From the NCBI GenBank assembly GCA_045117995.1, contig JBGUOH010000009.1, positions 369,703 through 433,702 of the forward strand: a stretch of DNA of 64,000 nt, in the 5' to 3' direction. Each line of letters starts with the position of its first letter. Position 1 is the first letter of the stretch. Positions 36,023 through 44,252 of this stretch are shown here, piece after piece. This stretch comes from RUG14515 sp045117995. GTDB lineage: Bacteria; Bacillota_I; Bacilli_A; RFN20; CAG-826. The notes beneath the pieces are model-generated. The model had not been told where the DNA came from. It ran no database searches and was given only the letters and a program-made list of their open reading frames with translations. The translations under genes were made by a program, and so were the position numbers.

Positions 36023-37088
36023 TCCAGCATTCGAAGATAAAGATATCAATCTTGATCCAAACCAAGATTTGTCTTTGTTGGACAAAGAAGTTAACAAAGT
36101 TAAACACAACGTTAATGAGAATGACTATATTTTAGAAGTTAAAAATCTAAAAATGTATTTTCCTATTGCCACTTCCCTCTTTAATACCGTCCCACTTAAA
36201 GCGGTTGATAATGTTTCCTTCAAGATTAGAAGAGGTGAAACATTAGGCCTAGTGGGTGAATCTGGCTGTGGTAAAACCACACTTGGTAGAACTATTCTTC
36301 AACTCTATAACCCAACCAGTGGTGAAGTTACATTCAACGGTAAAGTCATCAAAGGTAAGAAAGCGTTAAAAGAGTTTAGAAGAAACGCCACAATCGTGTT
36401 CCAGGATCCGTATTCTTCCCTCGATCCTAGAATGACTGTTAGTGATATCATTTCTGAACCACTAAGAATCCACAAAATCTATAAAACTAAGAAGGAAATC
36501 GATGCACGTGTCGCCGAACTTATGGAAATTGTCGGTCTTAGTAAAGAACATGCAAGTCGATATGTTCACTCCTTCTCAGGTGGTCAAAGACAAAGAATTG
36601 GTATCGCTAGAGCCTTAGCGTCATCCCCACAATTCATTATGTGCGATGAACCAGTCAGTGCTCTTGACGTTTCCATCCAAGCGCAAATCTTAAATACTTT
36701 CCAAGATTTGCAACAAAAGTTTGGCTTAACATACCTCTTCGTTGCCCACAACTTACTCGTTGTTAAGCACATCTCCGACCGTATTGCAGTTATGTATCTC
36801 GGTCACATTGTCGAACTCGCCAACTCAAATGAGTTGTACGATAACCCATTACATCCATACACGATATCCCTCTTATCATCTATCCCTGAACCTGATCCAA
36901 ATAAGGCTAAGGCCAATAAGAGACAGATTTTAGAAGGCGATATTCCATCTCCACTTAACGCTCCAAGTGGCTGCCCATTCAGAACAAGATGCCCAAGAGC
37001 CACCAAAGAATGTGCAGACAAACTCCCAGAGTTAAGAGAGATCAGCAAAGACCACTTTGTGGCCTGCCGACTATTTGATGATAAATAG
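36006..37088 (+). CDS. oppF: Oligopeptide ABC transporter ATP-binding protein OppF
   Basis: 360 residues, the second ATPase. It overlaps oppD by 17 bases with an AAAGGAAG site. Walker A is GESGCGKTTLGR near residue 84; FQDPYSSLDPRMTV is the Q-loop region. The signature SGGQRQRIGIARAL is near residue 191 and Walker B FIMCDEPVSALD near residue 211. Length is near normal, so OppF has no counterpart of the OppD insert. A C-terminal Cys-containing GCPFRTRCPRATKEC matches the family. Confidence 0.95.
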   Translation: MNKENNPAFEDKDINLDPNQDLSLLDKEVNKVKHNVNENDYILEVKNLKMYFPIATSLFNTVPLKAVDNVSFKIRRGETLGLVGESGCGKTTLGRTILQLYNPTSGEVTFNGKVIKGKKALKEFRRNATIVFQDPYSSLDPRMTVSDIISEPLRIHKIYKTKKEIDARVAELMEIVGLSKEHASRYVHSFSGGQRQRIGIARALASSPQFIMCDEPVSALDVSIQAQILNTFQDLQQKFGLTYLFVAHNLLVVKHISDRIAVMYLGHIVELANSNELYDNPLHPYTISLLSSIPEPDPNKAKANKRQILEGDIPSPLNAPSGCPFRTRCPRATKECADKLPELREISKDHFVACRLFDDK

Positions 37089-37120
37089 TCATATATAATG
37101 CCGAGAGGCTTATATAAATT

Positions 37121-37151
37121 TCTAAAAAGTTTGGCGAAGTAACTTTTTGGA
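37121..37151 (+). other. Hairpin between oppF and oppA
   Basis: An 11-bp stem TCTAAAAAGTT/AACTTTTTGGA (one G-U pair) with a 9-base loop, not followed by a useful T-run. It lies in the 95-base gap before oppA. A TATAAT (37094-37099) without a good -35 precedes it. It may be a processing or stability element allowing higher oppA levels; this is inference. Confidence 0.45.
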
Positions 37152-37183
37152 AAAATTCTAATTTCAAAAAAGGAGGAAATGCT

Positions 37184-39022
37184 ATGAAATTTAGAAAAAA
37201 TTCATTGCTTATTCTTGCTGGTACAGCAGTTATGGCTTTAGTTGCTTGTAACGGCGCGAATGGCAAAGCTCTTACAGTCTGTTTAGCTAGCGAACCACAA
37301 TCTCTCGACCCAGCATTAAACTCTGCTGTTGATGGTGCGACTATGCTCGTCCACTTAGATAGTGGTTTGTATCGTTACCAAAAGAAAGGTGACAAACTCG
37401 AATTAACACTCGACTTAGCGGAAAATATTTCCAAAGCTAAAGCGGAAGTTGTCGACCATGAACCAGATGGCGATAACTGGAAAGAAGTCAAGTACTCTGA
37501 TGGTACAAGATATACCGTCAAACTTCGCGAGGGTATCAAATGGAGTGATGGCTCTGCCATTACAGCCGATGACTTCATCTATTCTTGGAACAGAGCCAGT
37601 GGTGCAACATTAGGTGGCGACTACTGCTATATGTTCGAACAAATTGCTGATGGTGTTGCGCACGAATCTGATGACGAAAAATTCCCATCACTTGCCATGA
37701 AGAAAGTAGACGACAGAACATTCACTTTCGACGTCATGGTTGACGCTCCATACATGGATCAACTCTTAGCCTTCCCAACATACTTCCCAGTTCAAAAGGC
37801 AACAGTTGAGAAAAACGACACCAAAGAAGCTGGCACATGGGCAACAAATCCAAAGACATACGTCTCATGTGGTGCTTACAAGATGAAATCTTGGAAACAC
37901 AATTCCTACATTACTCTTGTTAAGAACAAAAACTATTGGGATGCTGATAACATCAAATTAGACAAGATCACATTCGCTCTTTCTGATGATGATAACGCCA
38001 TCTTAGCGTCATTCAAATCTGGCCAATATCAAATGATTGACAGTGTTCCAAATGAACAAATCGACCAATTAAAGAAAGACTATCCAAAAGAATTCACAAT
38101 TGCTGGTCAAATGGGTACATACTACATCTCCTTCAACGTCAATTCTACAGTCTTCTCCAAGGCCGCTGATGAAGCAGCTAGAGCTAAAGTTAGAAGAGCT
38201 TTAGGTTTATTCATCGATAGAGAATATATCGTTAAAGAAATTGGTAAAGCTGGTCAAATCCCAGCCAACGCTTTCGTCTCCGCTGGCTTAAGTGATCCAG
38301 CCGGTGGTGAATTCGTTGACCACAATGGTCCAGCACGTGATGGTGCGGGCTATTACAAGAAAGGTGAAAACGATGCTGATTACAACGCTAACGTTGCAGA
38401 AGCCATCGCTTTGTTAAAAGAAGTTGGTTACAACTACGATGAAAATACAAAGAAATTCACTGACTTCCCAGCCTTCAAGTATTTATACAATACCAATTCA
38501 GGTCACCAAGCCATCGCTGAAAACGTTAAAGATACAATGGCGAAATATGGTATCAATGTGAACCTTGAAAACCAAGACTGGAGTACATTCTTACAAACCA
38601 GAAAAGAAGGTAACTACGACGTTGCTCGTAACGGTTGGGTTGCTGACTACGATGATCCATCTTCATACTTAACAATGTGGACCACAGTTTCTGGTAACAA
38701 TGACTGCCAATTCGGTAAAGGCGCTCATAAAGATGCTGCTATCTACGAAGCTGATTTAAATAACAACGGCAAGATCGACGATGATGAAAAGAACTTAACA
38801 TGGGCTCAATCCTATGACGCATTAATCGCCAACTCTTCCAAAGAAACAGATCCAGCTAAGAGATTCCAAATCTTACACGCCGCTGAAGACGTCTTAATGT
38901 CCACAGGCGCTATCTGCCCAATCTACTACTACACAGATATTTATATGCTCAAAGAAAACGTTGAAGGATTCTTCTCCTCACCATTAGGATACAAATTCTT
39001 CATGTACTGCGACGTTAAATAA
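37184..39022 (+). CDS. oppA: Peptide-binding lipoprotein OppA
   Basis: 612 residues, the substrate-binding protein of the importer, tethered outside the membrane. Lipobox ALVAC near residue 22 follows a basic-hydrophobic signal. The SBP_bac_5 family start LASEPQSLDPALNSAVDGATM is near residue 35, and KWSDGSAITADDFIYSWNRA near residue 122 is the family signature. Ribosome site AGGAGGAA is strong, consistent with the binding protein being made in excess. It is the last gene of oppBCDFA and ends in a terminator. Confidence 0.95.
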   Translation: MKFRKNSLLILAGTAVMALVACNGANGKALTVCLASEPQSLDPALNSAVDGATMLVHLDSGLYRYQKKGDKLELTLDLAENISKAKAEVVDHEPDGDNWKEVKYSDGTRYTVKLREGIKWSDGSAITADDFIYSWNRASGATLGGDYCYMFEQIADGVAHESDDEKFPSLAMKKVDDRTFTFDVMVDAPYMDQLLAFPTYFPVQKATVEKNDTKEAGTWATNPKTYVSCGAYKMKSWKHNSYITLVKNKNYWDADNIKLDKITFALSDDDNAILASFKSGQYQMIDSVPNEQIDQLKKDYPKEFTIAGQMGTYYISFNVNSTVFSKAADEAARAKVRRALGLFIDREYIVKEIGKAGQIPANAFVSAGLSDPAGGEFVDHNGPARDGAGYYKKGENDADYNANVAEAIALLKEVGYNYDENTKKFTDFPAFKYLYNTNSGHQAIAENVKDTMAKYGINVNLENQDWSTFLQTRKEGNYDVARNGWVADYDDPSSYLTMWTTVSGNNDCQFGKGAHKDAAIYEADLNNNGKIDDDEKNLTWAQSYDALIANSSKETDPAKRFQILHAAEDVLMSTGAICPIYYYTDIYMLKENVEGFFSSPLGYKFFMYCDVK

Positions 39023-39044
39023 TCAAAGTATAGTTATTTAATTA

Positions 39045-39076
39045 AAAGGCCTCTTACTTGATGTAAGGGGCTTTCT
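39045..39076 (+). terminator. Terminator after oppA
   Basis: A long stem AAAGGCCTCTTAC with GTAAGGGGCTTT, one bulged G and one G-U pair, 5-base loop, followed by TTTCTTTT. It closes the opp operon. Confidence 0.8.
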
Positions 39077-39140
39077 TTTGCATCTATAATATGATTTAAT
39101 GGTTTTGTCAGTTAGATATACCGTTGCAGTAATGCTGAGT

Positions 39141-39275
39141 TCATCGCTGACATTTTTTATTTTCAAAAACAGAATCAGTTGTTAATAATATATTCTCACT
39201 ATAGCCATTCCTCTTTCTGAAAGAATAGGAATAATGCTTTCGTTTTTTGTTGTATCTAAATTTATTGTCGGTCAT
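39141..39275 (-). CDS. Possible small basic protein or remnant (44 residues)
   Basis: Too short to be counted as certain. ATG 39273-39275 is preceded by an excellent AGGAGGGT ribosome site on the minus strand. It encodes MTDNKFRYNKKRKHYSYSFR and continues to 44 residues, very basic and Tyr-rich at the start. It stops just after an A6 run. Losing one A from that run would open a continuation of about 30 more codons into the oppA terminator, so it may be a frameshifted remnant. It fills a 349-base gap between oppA and the next glycosyltransferase. I do not recognise the family. Confidence 0.3.
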   Translation of the reverse strand: MTDNKFRYNKKRKHYSYSFRKRNGYSENILLTTDSVFENKKCQR

Positions 39276-39371
39276 AAAAAGACCCTCCTATTTAATAAAT
39301 AGGTGACCAAATTGGATTTTTTCCTAAAAAAGTTAGTTAAATTAATAAAAAAAGATAAAATAATAAGTACT

Positions 39372-40439
39372 ATGGAAAAAATAAGAATAAATATGTTATC
39401 ACAAGCCACGTCTGTTGATGGACAAGGTGTTGGCAGCGCTTATATCGAACAAGTCGCATTAGTTAAAGAAAACGACGATATTTTTGAAGTTGAAGTTAAC
39501 TCTAAAAAGTCTAACTTTGATATCTATCACATGCACACATTTAATCCTCAATATGTGATGAGATTAAATAAACGTCATATTAACGTTACTTATGTGCACT
39601 GTTTACCAGAAACCTTTGATGGTTCATTAAAGATGCCTAAACCAATCTTCTGGGCATTTAAGAAATATGTTAAACACGCTTATAAGAAAGCGGATGAAGC
39701 AGTAGTGGTTAATCCTATCTTTATTGAACCATTAGTGAAGTTAGGTTTAAAAAGAGAAAACATTACTTATATCCCTAACTTCGTGGATCATGAAAAGTTC
39801 CATGAATTAAGTTTAGAAGAAAGAAACGCTTTAAGAGATAAATACGATATTCCACACGATAAGTTCGTGGTTATGGGATGCGGGCAAGTCCAAACGAGAA
39901 AAGGTGTGAAAGACTATGTGGAATGTGCAAAACGCAATCCTGATAAAGTCTTCGTTTGGGCGGGTGGCTTCTCTTTCGGTGCGATCACTGATGGCTATAA
40001 AGAACTTAAAGCCATCATGGACAATCCTCCAGAAAACGTAAAGTTCATTGGTATCATTCCTCGAACTGAGATGAACGGCATCTTCAATATGTGTGACTTA
40101 TTATTCATGCCATCATTCGATGAATTATTCCCAATGTCCATCTTGGAAGCCGTTAATTCTAGAAAACCAGTCTTATTACGTAACTTAGAGTTATATGAAG
40201 ATATTCTCTTTAATGATAGAGATACATACGCGAAAGCTCCTGATGTTGATGGCTTCTGTGAACAAATCAATAAACTAGCGAGCGATAAAGCATATTACGA
40301 ACACTACCAAGAAGGTAGTCAATATATCTCAGACTTCTATAGTAAAGAACACGTTAAGAATCTTTGGAGAGAATACTATCAAAGAATTTATAACAAGTGG
40401 GCGCCACTAAAGAAATTAAAAACAAGAAAAAAGAAATAA
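39372..40439 (+). CDS. GT4 glycosyltransferase, diacylglycerol-glycolipid type
   Basis: 356 residues. The N-terminus INMLSQATSVDGQGVGSAY resembles the diglucosyl-diacylglycerol synthase group known from Acholeplasma laidlawii and relatives. Also visible are DIYHMHTFNPQYV, VTYVHCLPETFDGS, VVVNPIFIEPLVKLG and YIPNFVDHEKFHELS. The donor site FMPSFDELFPMSILEAVNSRKPVLL has the GT4 EX7E pair. The basic C-terminus KKLKTRKKK fits membrane-surface binding. A likely role is adding a sugar to a membrane glycolipid. ATG 39372 follows a TAAAAT by 10 bases and has no ribosome site. GTG 39303 would add 23 lysine-rich residues and is less likely. Confidence 0.78.
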   Translation: MEKIRINMLSQATSVDGQGVGSAYIEQVALVKENDDIFEVEVNSKKSNFDIYHMHTFNPQYVMRLNKRHINVTYVHCLPETFDGSLKMPKPIFWAFKKYVKHAYKKADEAVVVNPIFIEPLVKLGLKRENITYIPNFVDHEKFHELSLEERNALRDKYDIPHDKFVVMGCGQVQTRKGVKDYVECAKRNPDKVFVWAGGFSFGAITDGYKELKAIMDNPPENVKFIGIIPRTEMNGIFNMCDLLFMPSFDELFPMSILEAVNSRKPVLLRNLELYEDILFNDRDTYAKAPDVDGFCEQINKLASDKAYYEHYQEGSQYISDFYSKEHVKNLWREYYQRIYNKWAPLKKLKTRKKK

Positions 40440-40466
40440 GTTAGGTTCGAACGCCTAACTTTTTTA
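40440..40466 (+). terminator. Terminator after the GT4 gene
   Basis: Stem GTTAGG/CCTAAC with an 8-base loop and six T, starting immediately after the stop codon. Confidence 0.8.
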
Positions 40467-40492
40467 TTTTTGTTCGATTATTCCAACTCTTT

Positions 40493-40521
40493 TTGAAAGT
40501 AGTGGCATGATTTGATATAAT
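40493..40521 (+). promoter_or_regulatory. Promoter giving a leaderless mRNA for the 40528 gene
   Basis: -35 TTGAAA (40493-40498), 17-base spacer ending TGA, -10 TATAAT (40516-40521). Six bases separate the -10 from ATG 40528, the same distance as between the SRP RNA -10 and its 5' end. Transcription should start at the A of the ATG. Confidence 0.75.
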
Positions 40522-40527
40522 CAAATT

Positions 40528-40938
40528 ATGAAGAAAAAATATATTACAAAGCCAAGAATTTACACATTCGCTGGTCTCGGAAGCCTAATAATATGGACAG
40601 TTTGCTTCGTCCTTGCCTTGAGACAAGGATGGGGAGATTTTTTAAATGCTATTCTTCCAATATGTCTCATATGCATACCGATGATCATTTTTTCCTTATT
40701 AATGTTAATGATGTCTTTGCTTTGGTATATCGGATTTGAAGATGATACAGTCTGCTTCCGTAACACCTTTGGAATCACTAAAAAATATAACAATTACGAT
40801 CTAACCGCAAGGATAAAAGACCCCGAAAAGAAAGGGACTTTCAAAGTCTATGTGTATAAAGGCGATAAAAAGATCACCACAATTACAATCTATGATACAA
40901 ACTTTGAATTTGTTGCAAACTTCAAGAATCGAGTCTAA
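40528..40938 (+). CDS. Small membrane protein with PH-like C-terminal domain
   Basis: 136 residues. Two membrane helices (about 12-31 and 39-65) are followed by a beta-rich region FEDDTVCFRNTFGITKKYNNYDL that looks like a bacterial PH-like fold. No catalytic residues are seen. It has the same layout as the proteins at 41328 and 41836 (two helices, then PH-like part), so the three look like diverged paralogues. It lacks a ribosome site and appears leaderless. The next gene starts 2 bases after its stop. Confidence 0.6.
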   Translation: MKKKYITKPRIYTFAGLGSLIIWTVCFVLALRQGWGDFLNAILPICLICIPMIIFSLLMLMMSLLWYIGFEDDTVCFRNTFGITKKYNNYDLTARIKDPEKKGTFKVYVYKGDKKITTITIYDTNFEFVANFKNRV

Positions 40939-40940
40939 TT

Positions 40941-41315
40941 ATGAATAAGGTCACTATTGTCGCTTTAATCGCTATATGGTTCTTATTGCTATTTTGGTAT
41001 ACACGTTTTATTTTCTTTAGCCCAACTAATGTGCTATACAACATGAGTCCTAAAACAGAAGAATCTCAAAAGATTCAACCTAATTCAATATTGAATATTG
41101 TTTATATAAGAAAAAGCGTTACTCCTAAACTCAAGATTATCGCTATTGAGACTATCATATTATGGATAGCAAGTATTGTTATGACCTCGGTAATAATTAC
41201 TCTTTGGTCATTAGGTGTTGACAAGAAAACAATGGCCACGGTAGTTACTTCCTATGCGTTCACTGTTCTTTTTATGATGGTTATCACAATAGCGGTATTA
41301 AACTTAAAGAAATAG
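40941..41315 (+). CDS. Small three-helix membrane protein, unknown
   Basis: 124 residues, mostly hydrophobic. Helices lie near residues 4-25, 62-85 and 97-120, with a polar loop YNMSPKTEESQKIQPNS between the first two. No family recognised. It starts 2 bases after the preceding gene, so it is translated by coupling, and is followed 12 bases later by another membrane protein. Position in the cluster is the only hint of role. Confidence 0.55.
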   Translation: MNKVTIVALIAIWFLLLFWYTRFIFFSPTNVLYNMSPKTEESQKIQPNSILNIVYIRKSVTPKLKIIAIETIILWIASIVMTSVIITLWSLGVDKKTMATVVTSYAFTVLFMMVITIAVLNLKK

Positions 41316-41327
41316 AGGCGTACAAAT

Positions 41328-41762
41328 ATGTCAGTCAAATTATTCAAAAATCTATTCCAAACAATTGCTACACTTATCGCTATCGTGTTTGTGGATACAA
41401 TACTATTATCGCTTTATATAGTTACTTTATTTAAAGAACAACCAAACTACGGTTGGATCTTATTAGTGGTCGCTGGAGGTTTATTGCTTGTATGTTTCCT
41501 CGGAGGCTTTTATTGGATATTCCAAAAAGTCATTATCGATAAAGATGGTGTTAAAGTAGTGTTCTTCAATAAAGTTATCTCTAAATATAGCTTTGATGAG
41601 ATTGATTACTATGCGCTTACTAATCATACGAGAAATCCTTCTATTACATTTAAGATGAAAGATGAAAAACTCTTACATATCGATAGAAGAAAGAAAGCGT
41701 TAGATTGTTTAAAACATTACAAAGTTAAAGAAGAAACAAAACCGAATCCATATGTCTTGTAA
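41328..41762 (+). CDS. Small membrane protein with PH-like domain
   Basis: 144 residues. Two helices (about 10-33 and 43-65) precede the soluble part FQKVIIDKDGVKVVFFNKVISKYSFDEIDYY. A strand pattern ending in a helix with RRKKALDCLKHY follows; this is a PH-like arrangement. Ribosome site GAGGCG. The terminator after it carries a copy of the arcC 3' end (see 41767-41806), suggesting that this gene and the one at 41836 arose with a duplicated terminator. Function unknown. Confidence 0.58.
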   Translation: MSVKLFKNLFQTIATLIAIVFVDTILLSLYIVTLFKEQPNYGWILLVVAGGLLLVCFLGGFYWIFQKVIIDKDGVKVVFFNKVISKYSFDEIDYYALTNHTRNPSITFKMKDEKLLHIDRRKKALDCLKHYKVKEETKPNPYVL

Positions 41763-41766
41763 TTAA

Positions 41767-41806
41767 AAAAGCCGGGTCTTACTTAATGATTGTCCCGGCT
41801 TTTAAT
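41767..41806. terminator. Terminator containing a copy of the arcC 3' end
   Basis: A 10-bp stem AAAAGCCGGG/CCCGGCTTTT with a 17-base loop. The right half GATTGTCCCGGCTTTTAAT (41788-41806) is identical to 42434-42452, the minus-strand end of arcC. On the minus strand it reads LKAGTIIK-stop, against LKAGTIVR-stop in arcC. The element is usable in both directions. Confidence 0.8.
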
Positions 41807-41835
41807 ATCCACATATTTTGGTTTATCATGAATCT

Positions 41836-42414
41836 ATGAAGAAAAAGCATTATTTCAGAACATCCAAATCTTCTTTAATATGCCAAGCATTAATTATTAC
41901 AGCGCTTCTAATCACTATCTTTTTAGCGGTCTTCTTTAACGTTAGCTATTTCACGTTATCCTTTAGAACAGAATTTGAAAGTCACGTCGCTATTGTGTTC
42001 GCGGTTATCTTCTATATTGGTATAGCGCCTCTAGCGTATTTAGAAGCCACATTTCTATTTAATAATATCGTTCTTGGTAAAGATAAAATGTATACCCGTG
42101 GCGATCTAAAAATTGGTAAAAGTAAAACCCAGTATCATTTAGAAATAGAATATAAAGACATTAGACGGGTAGCGATTATGCCACTTAGAAGAGATTCTCG
42201 TGGTTTATATAAAGAAGTGCTTAAACCGTTACCGTTTATGGTAGTAGAAAAGAACAATGGTGGAAAAGTATTGTTCTCATTACGTTTCATGTCTGTTAAA
42301 ACTTTGGATCATTTATTAACGGAATTATCAAGTAGATGTAGTGGACCGACAATCAACGTTAATCAGTTAGTTAAAGAATTTGAAAACTACTACAAGATTT
42401 ATAGCGTTAAATAA
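41836..42414 (+). CDS. Membrane protein with PH-like domain
   Basis: 192 residues from ATG 41836. Two helices (about 12-35 and 52-78) are followed by MYTRGDLKIGKSKTQYHLEI and a beta-rich PH-like portion with DIRRVAIMPLRRDSRGLY. TATCAT (41824-41829) ends 6 bases before the ATG, so this message also looks leaderless; a TTG at 41818 would begin upstream of the transcript. It is convergent with arcC and shares its terminator. Function unknown. Confidence 0.55.
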   Translation: MKKKHYFRTSKSSLICQALIITALLITIFLAVFFNVSYFTLSFRTEFESHVAIVFAVIFYIGIAPLAYLEATFLFNNIVLGKDKMYTRGDLKIGKSKTQYHLEIEYKDIRRVAIMPLRRDSRGLYKEVLKPLPFMVVEKNNGGKVLFSLRFMSVKTLDHLLTELSSRCSGPTINVNQLVKEFENYYKIYSVK

Positions 42415-42415
42415 A

Positions 42416-42452
42416 AACCGGGAATTATCTCACGATTGTCCCGGCTTTTAAT
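42416..42452. terminator. Shared terminator inside the arcC 3' end
   Basis: Stem AAAACCGGGA/TCCCGGCTTTT with one bulged C. The right arm is coding sequence for the last residues of ArcC, and the arcC stop codon (42425-42427) lies in the loop. It serves the plus-strand gene ending at 42414 and possibly arcC. Confidence 0.7.
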
Positions 42453-43339
42453 TTGAATGCATCTTTCGCGTTATCTAATGAAGCGATAACTGCGGTTTTA
42501 TTATTATCTTTTAAGAAGTTAAGTACCGCTTGTACTTTAGGATACATGCTACCTTTAGCAAAATGTCCTTCCTCTAGATATTTAGCCATATCGGCTTTCT
42601 TAACGTCTTTTAGGATTATTTCGTTTTCTTTTCCGTGATTCAAGTGAACGTTGTTCACAGCGGTCAAAATAACTAAATAATCAGCGTCTATAAGACTAGC
42701 GAGCTTCGCGGAAGCGTAATCTTTATCGATTACCGCAGCGACACCCTCTAATTTGTTATCTTTTCTAATAACAGGGATGCCACCTCCACCGGCGCATATG
42801 ACAACTTGTCCATTATCTAATAAAGATCTAATACTTTCTTTTTCAATAATATCGATTGGTAGTGGAGACGCCACAACACGTCTATAGCCTCTACCAGCAT
42901 CTTCTTTCATGATATAGCCTTTTTCTTTAGAAATAATTTCGGCTTGTTCTTTATTATAAAAGGAACCGATTGGTTTACTAGGATGCAAGAAAAGTGGATC
43001 CTCGGGGTCCACTAAAACTTGTGTAATTAAAGTTACGACAGATTTATTGATATTGTTTTGTTTAAAAGAATTATATAAGGCGTTTTGAATGTGGTAGCCA
43101 ATATAGCCTTCGCTCATTGCGCCACATTCAGGGAATGGCATATTTGGAGTTTCTTTAGAAGTTTCAAAAGCAAGGTTAATCATACCAACTTGAGGACCAT
43201 TACCATGGACGATAGCGACTTCGTTATTGTCCATAATTAAACCAGTAATAGCCTCAGCGACTTTTATTAATGCTTGTTTTTGTTCCTCTGGATTATTACC
43301 CAGAGCGTTACCACCTAAAGAAACTACGTATTTTGCCAT
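42425..43339 (-). CDS. arcC: Carbamate kinase
   Basis: Last step of the arginine deiminase pathway: carbamoyl phosphate plus ADP gives ATP, ammonia and CO2. 304 residues, full length. Family motifs are VVSLGGNALG at the start, AIVHGNGPQVGMINLAFE near residue 42, ASPLPIDIIE and VICAGGGGIPV in the middle, and AVIDKDYASAKLA near residue 213. arcA and arcB lie 7-10 kb away on the other strand, so the pathway is split. Its last codons double as the arm of a terminator for the convergent gene. Confidence 0.96.
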   Translation of the reverse strand: MAKYVVSLGGNALGNNPEEQKQALIKVAEAITGLIMDNNEVAIVHGNGPQVGMINLAFETSKETPNMPFPECGAMSEGYIGYHIQNALYNSFKQNNINKSVVTLITQVLVDPEDPLFLHPSKPIGSFYNKEQAEIISKEKGYIMKEDAGRGYRRVVASPLPIDIIEKESIRSLLDNGQVVICAGGGGIPVIRKDNKLEGVAAVIDKDYASAKLASLIDADYLVILTAVNNVHLNHGKENEIILKDVKKADMAKYLEEGHFAKGSMYPKVQAVLNFLKDNNKTAVIASLDNAKDAFKLKAGTIVR

Positions 43340-43344
43340 ATTAA

Positions 43345-44154
43345 TTAATCATCGTCTTTTTCGTCTTTATCATCGCAGCGTTTGCAGTGATCTTCTTCTT
43401 TACCAATAGCTTTATTGATGCCACCAACGCAAGTGTGATAAAGAGGGATAGCGAAGAAGATTGTCCAACCTGGATGCCATGGGACACACGCCACGTGGAA
43501 GGCTTCTGGAATGAACCAACACACTAAGAAGAATGTGAAGGTAGCGGCAAAAGCCATATTGAAGTGGTTAGCGTTTTTCTTTCTAATTGCTCTTAAGAAT
43601 GAGCAGAAGATTTCTGGAATGAGGAAGACAATCCAAGCAACGTGCCATAAGCCACATAATGAACCTAATAAGATGAAGGCCACAACCGCTAAGGTGAATA
43701 GTGTAGCTTCAACTGCACCGATAACGGCCATTGGTACATCAAATTCGTGTTTCTTGACTGTACCATCAGCGTTATAGCAGGTGACACCGTCATCGTTAAT
43801 GGTGACTTTCTTACCTTTTTTGTTAAGTAAGACAACACCATCATCGTTAATCACAACGCGATCGTCTTTCTTTTCTTCTTTAGCTTCTTCCTGTGCAGGC
43901 GCTTCTTCTTTATTATCTTTAACTTGTTCTTCAACAATGGTGTCGATATCTTCTTCGGTAGCGAGGAGTTCATCGAGAGATACTCCATATAATTTCGCTA
44001 AGCAAATAAGATTATCGGTGTCTGGAGAAGCTTCGGCTCTTTCCCATTTACTAACTGCTTGTCTTGATAAACCTAATTTATCCGCGAGTTCTTCTTGGGA
44101 GTAACCATATTTTTTTCTTAATTTTACTAATCTGTCTGCAATTTCAATCGTCAT
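43345..44154 (-). CDS. XRE-family regulator with C-terminal membrane domain
   Basis: 269 residues from ATG 44154 with an AGGAGGAAACG site; the longer frame start is rejected. An N-terminal helix-turn-helix reads YSQEELADKLGLSRQAVSKWERAEASPDTDNLI. The middle is Glu/Lys-rich, with two copies of an INDDGV...N.DG strand-turn motif (about residues 105-130). The last part has three or four membrane helices and a tail with CKRCDDKDEKDDD, a possible metal site. This is a membrane-tethered DNA-binding protein, a layout common in Bacillota. It lies 5 bases before arcC, so it may control it; that is inference. Inverted GGTTGC repeats upstream are candidate operators. Confidence 0.85.
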   Translation of the reverse strand: MTIEIADRLVKLRKKYGYSQEELADKLGLSRQAVSKWERAEASPDTDNLICLAKLYGVSLDELLATEEDIDTIVEEQVKDNKEEAPAQEEAKEEKKDDRVVINDDGVVLLNKKGKKVTINDDGVTCYNADGTVKKHEFDVPMAVIGAVEATLFTLAVVAFILLGSLCGLWHVAWIVFLIPEIFCSFLRAIRKKNANHFNMAFAATFTFFLVCWFIPEAFHVACVPWHPGWTIFFAIPLYHTCVGGINKAIGKEEDHCKRCDDKDEKDDD

Positions 44155-44183
44155 AATCGTTTCCTCCTGTTTTTGACACCAAC

Positions 44184-44249
44184 AATCTAGCAATTTTTAA
44201 CTTGGTTGCGCCACCAACTCTGGTTAGAAATTACGCAACTTTTGGTTGC
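44184..44249 (-). promoter_or_regulatory. Promoter and inverted repeats upstream of the XRE gene
   Basis: On the minus strand TGC-TAGATT (44184-44192) is an extended -10. Upstream lie two inverted repeats with the same half-site: GCAAC-TTTTG-GTTGC (44235-44249) and TTGG-TTGCGCCA-CCAA (44202-44217). A hairpin without a T-run is a poor terminator for the preceding hydrolase, so operator function is more likely. Confidence 0.4.
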
Positions 44250-44252
44250 AAA

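Noticed and set aside
39303..39371. GTG 39303 start of the GT4 gene
   Set aside because: The added Lys-rich residues do not match the family N-terminus, which begins at MEKIRINMLSQ. A -10 lies just upstream of ATG 39372.
44235..44249. GCAAC/GTTGC hairpin as a terminator for the hydrolase gene
   Set aside because: No T-run follows on the minus strand; operator function is more likely.
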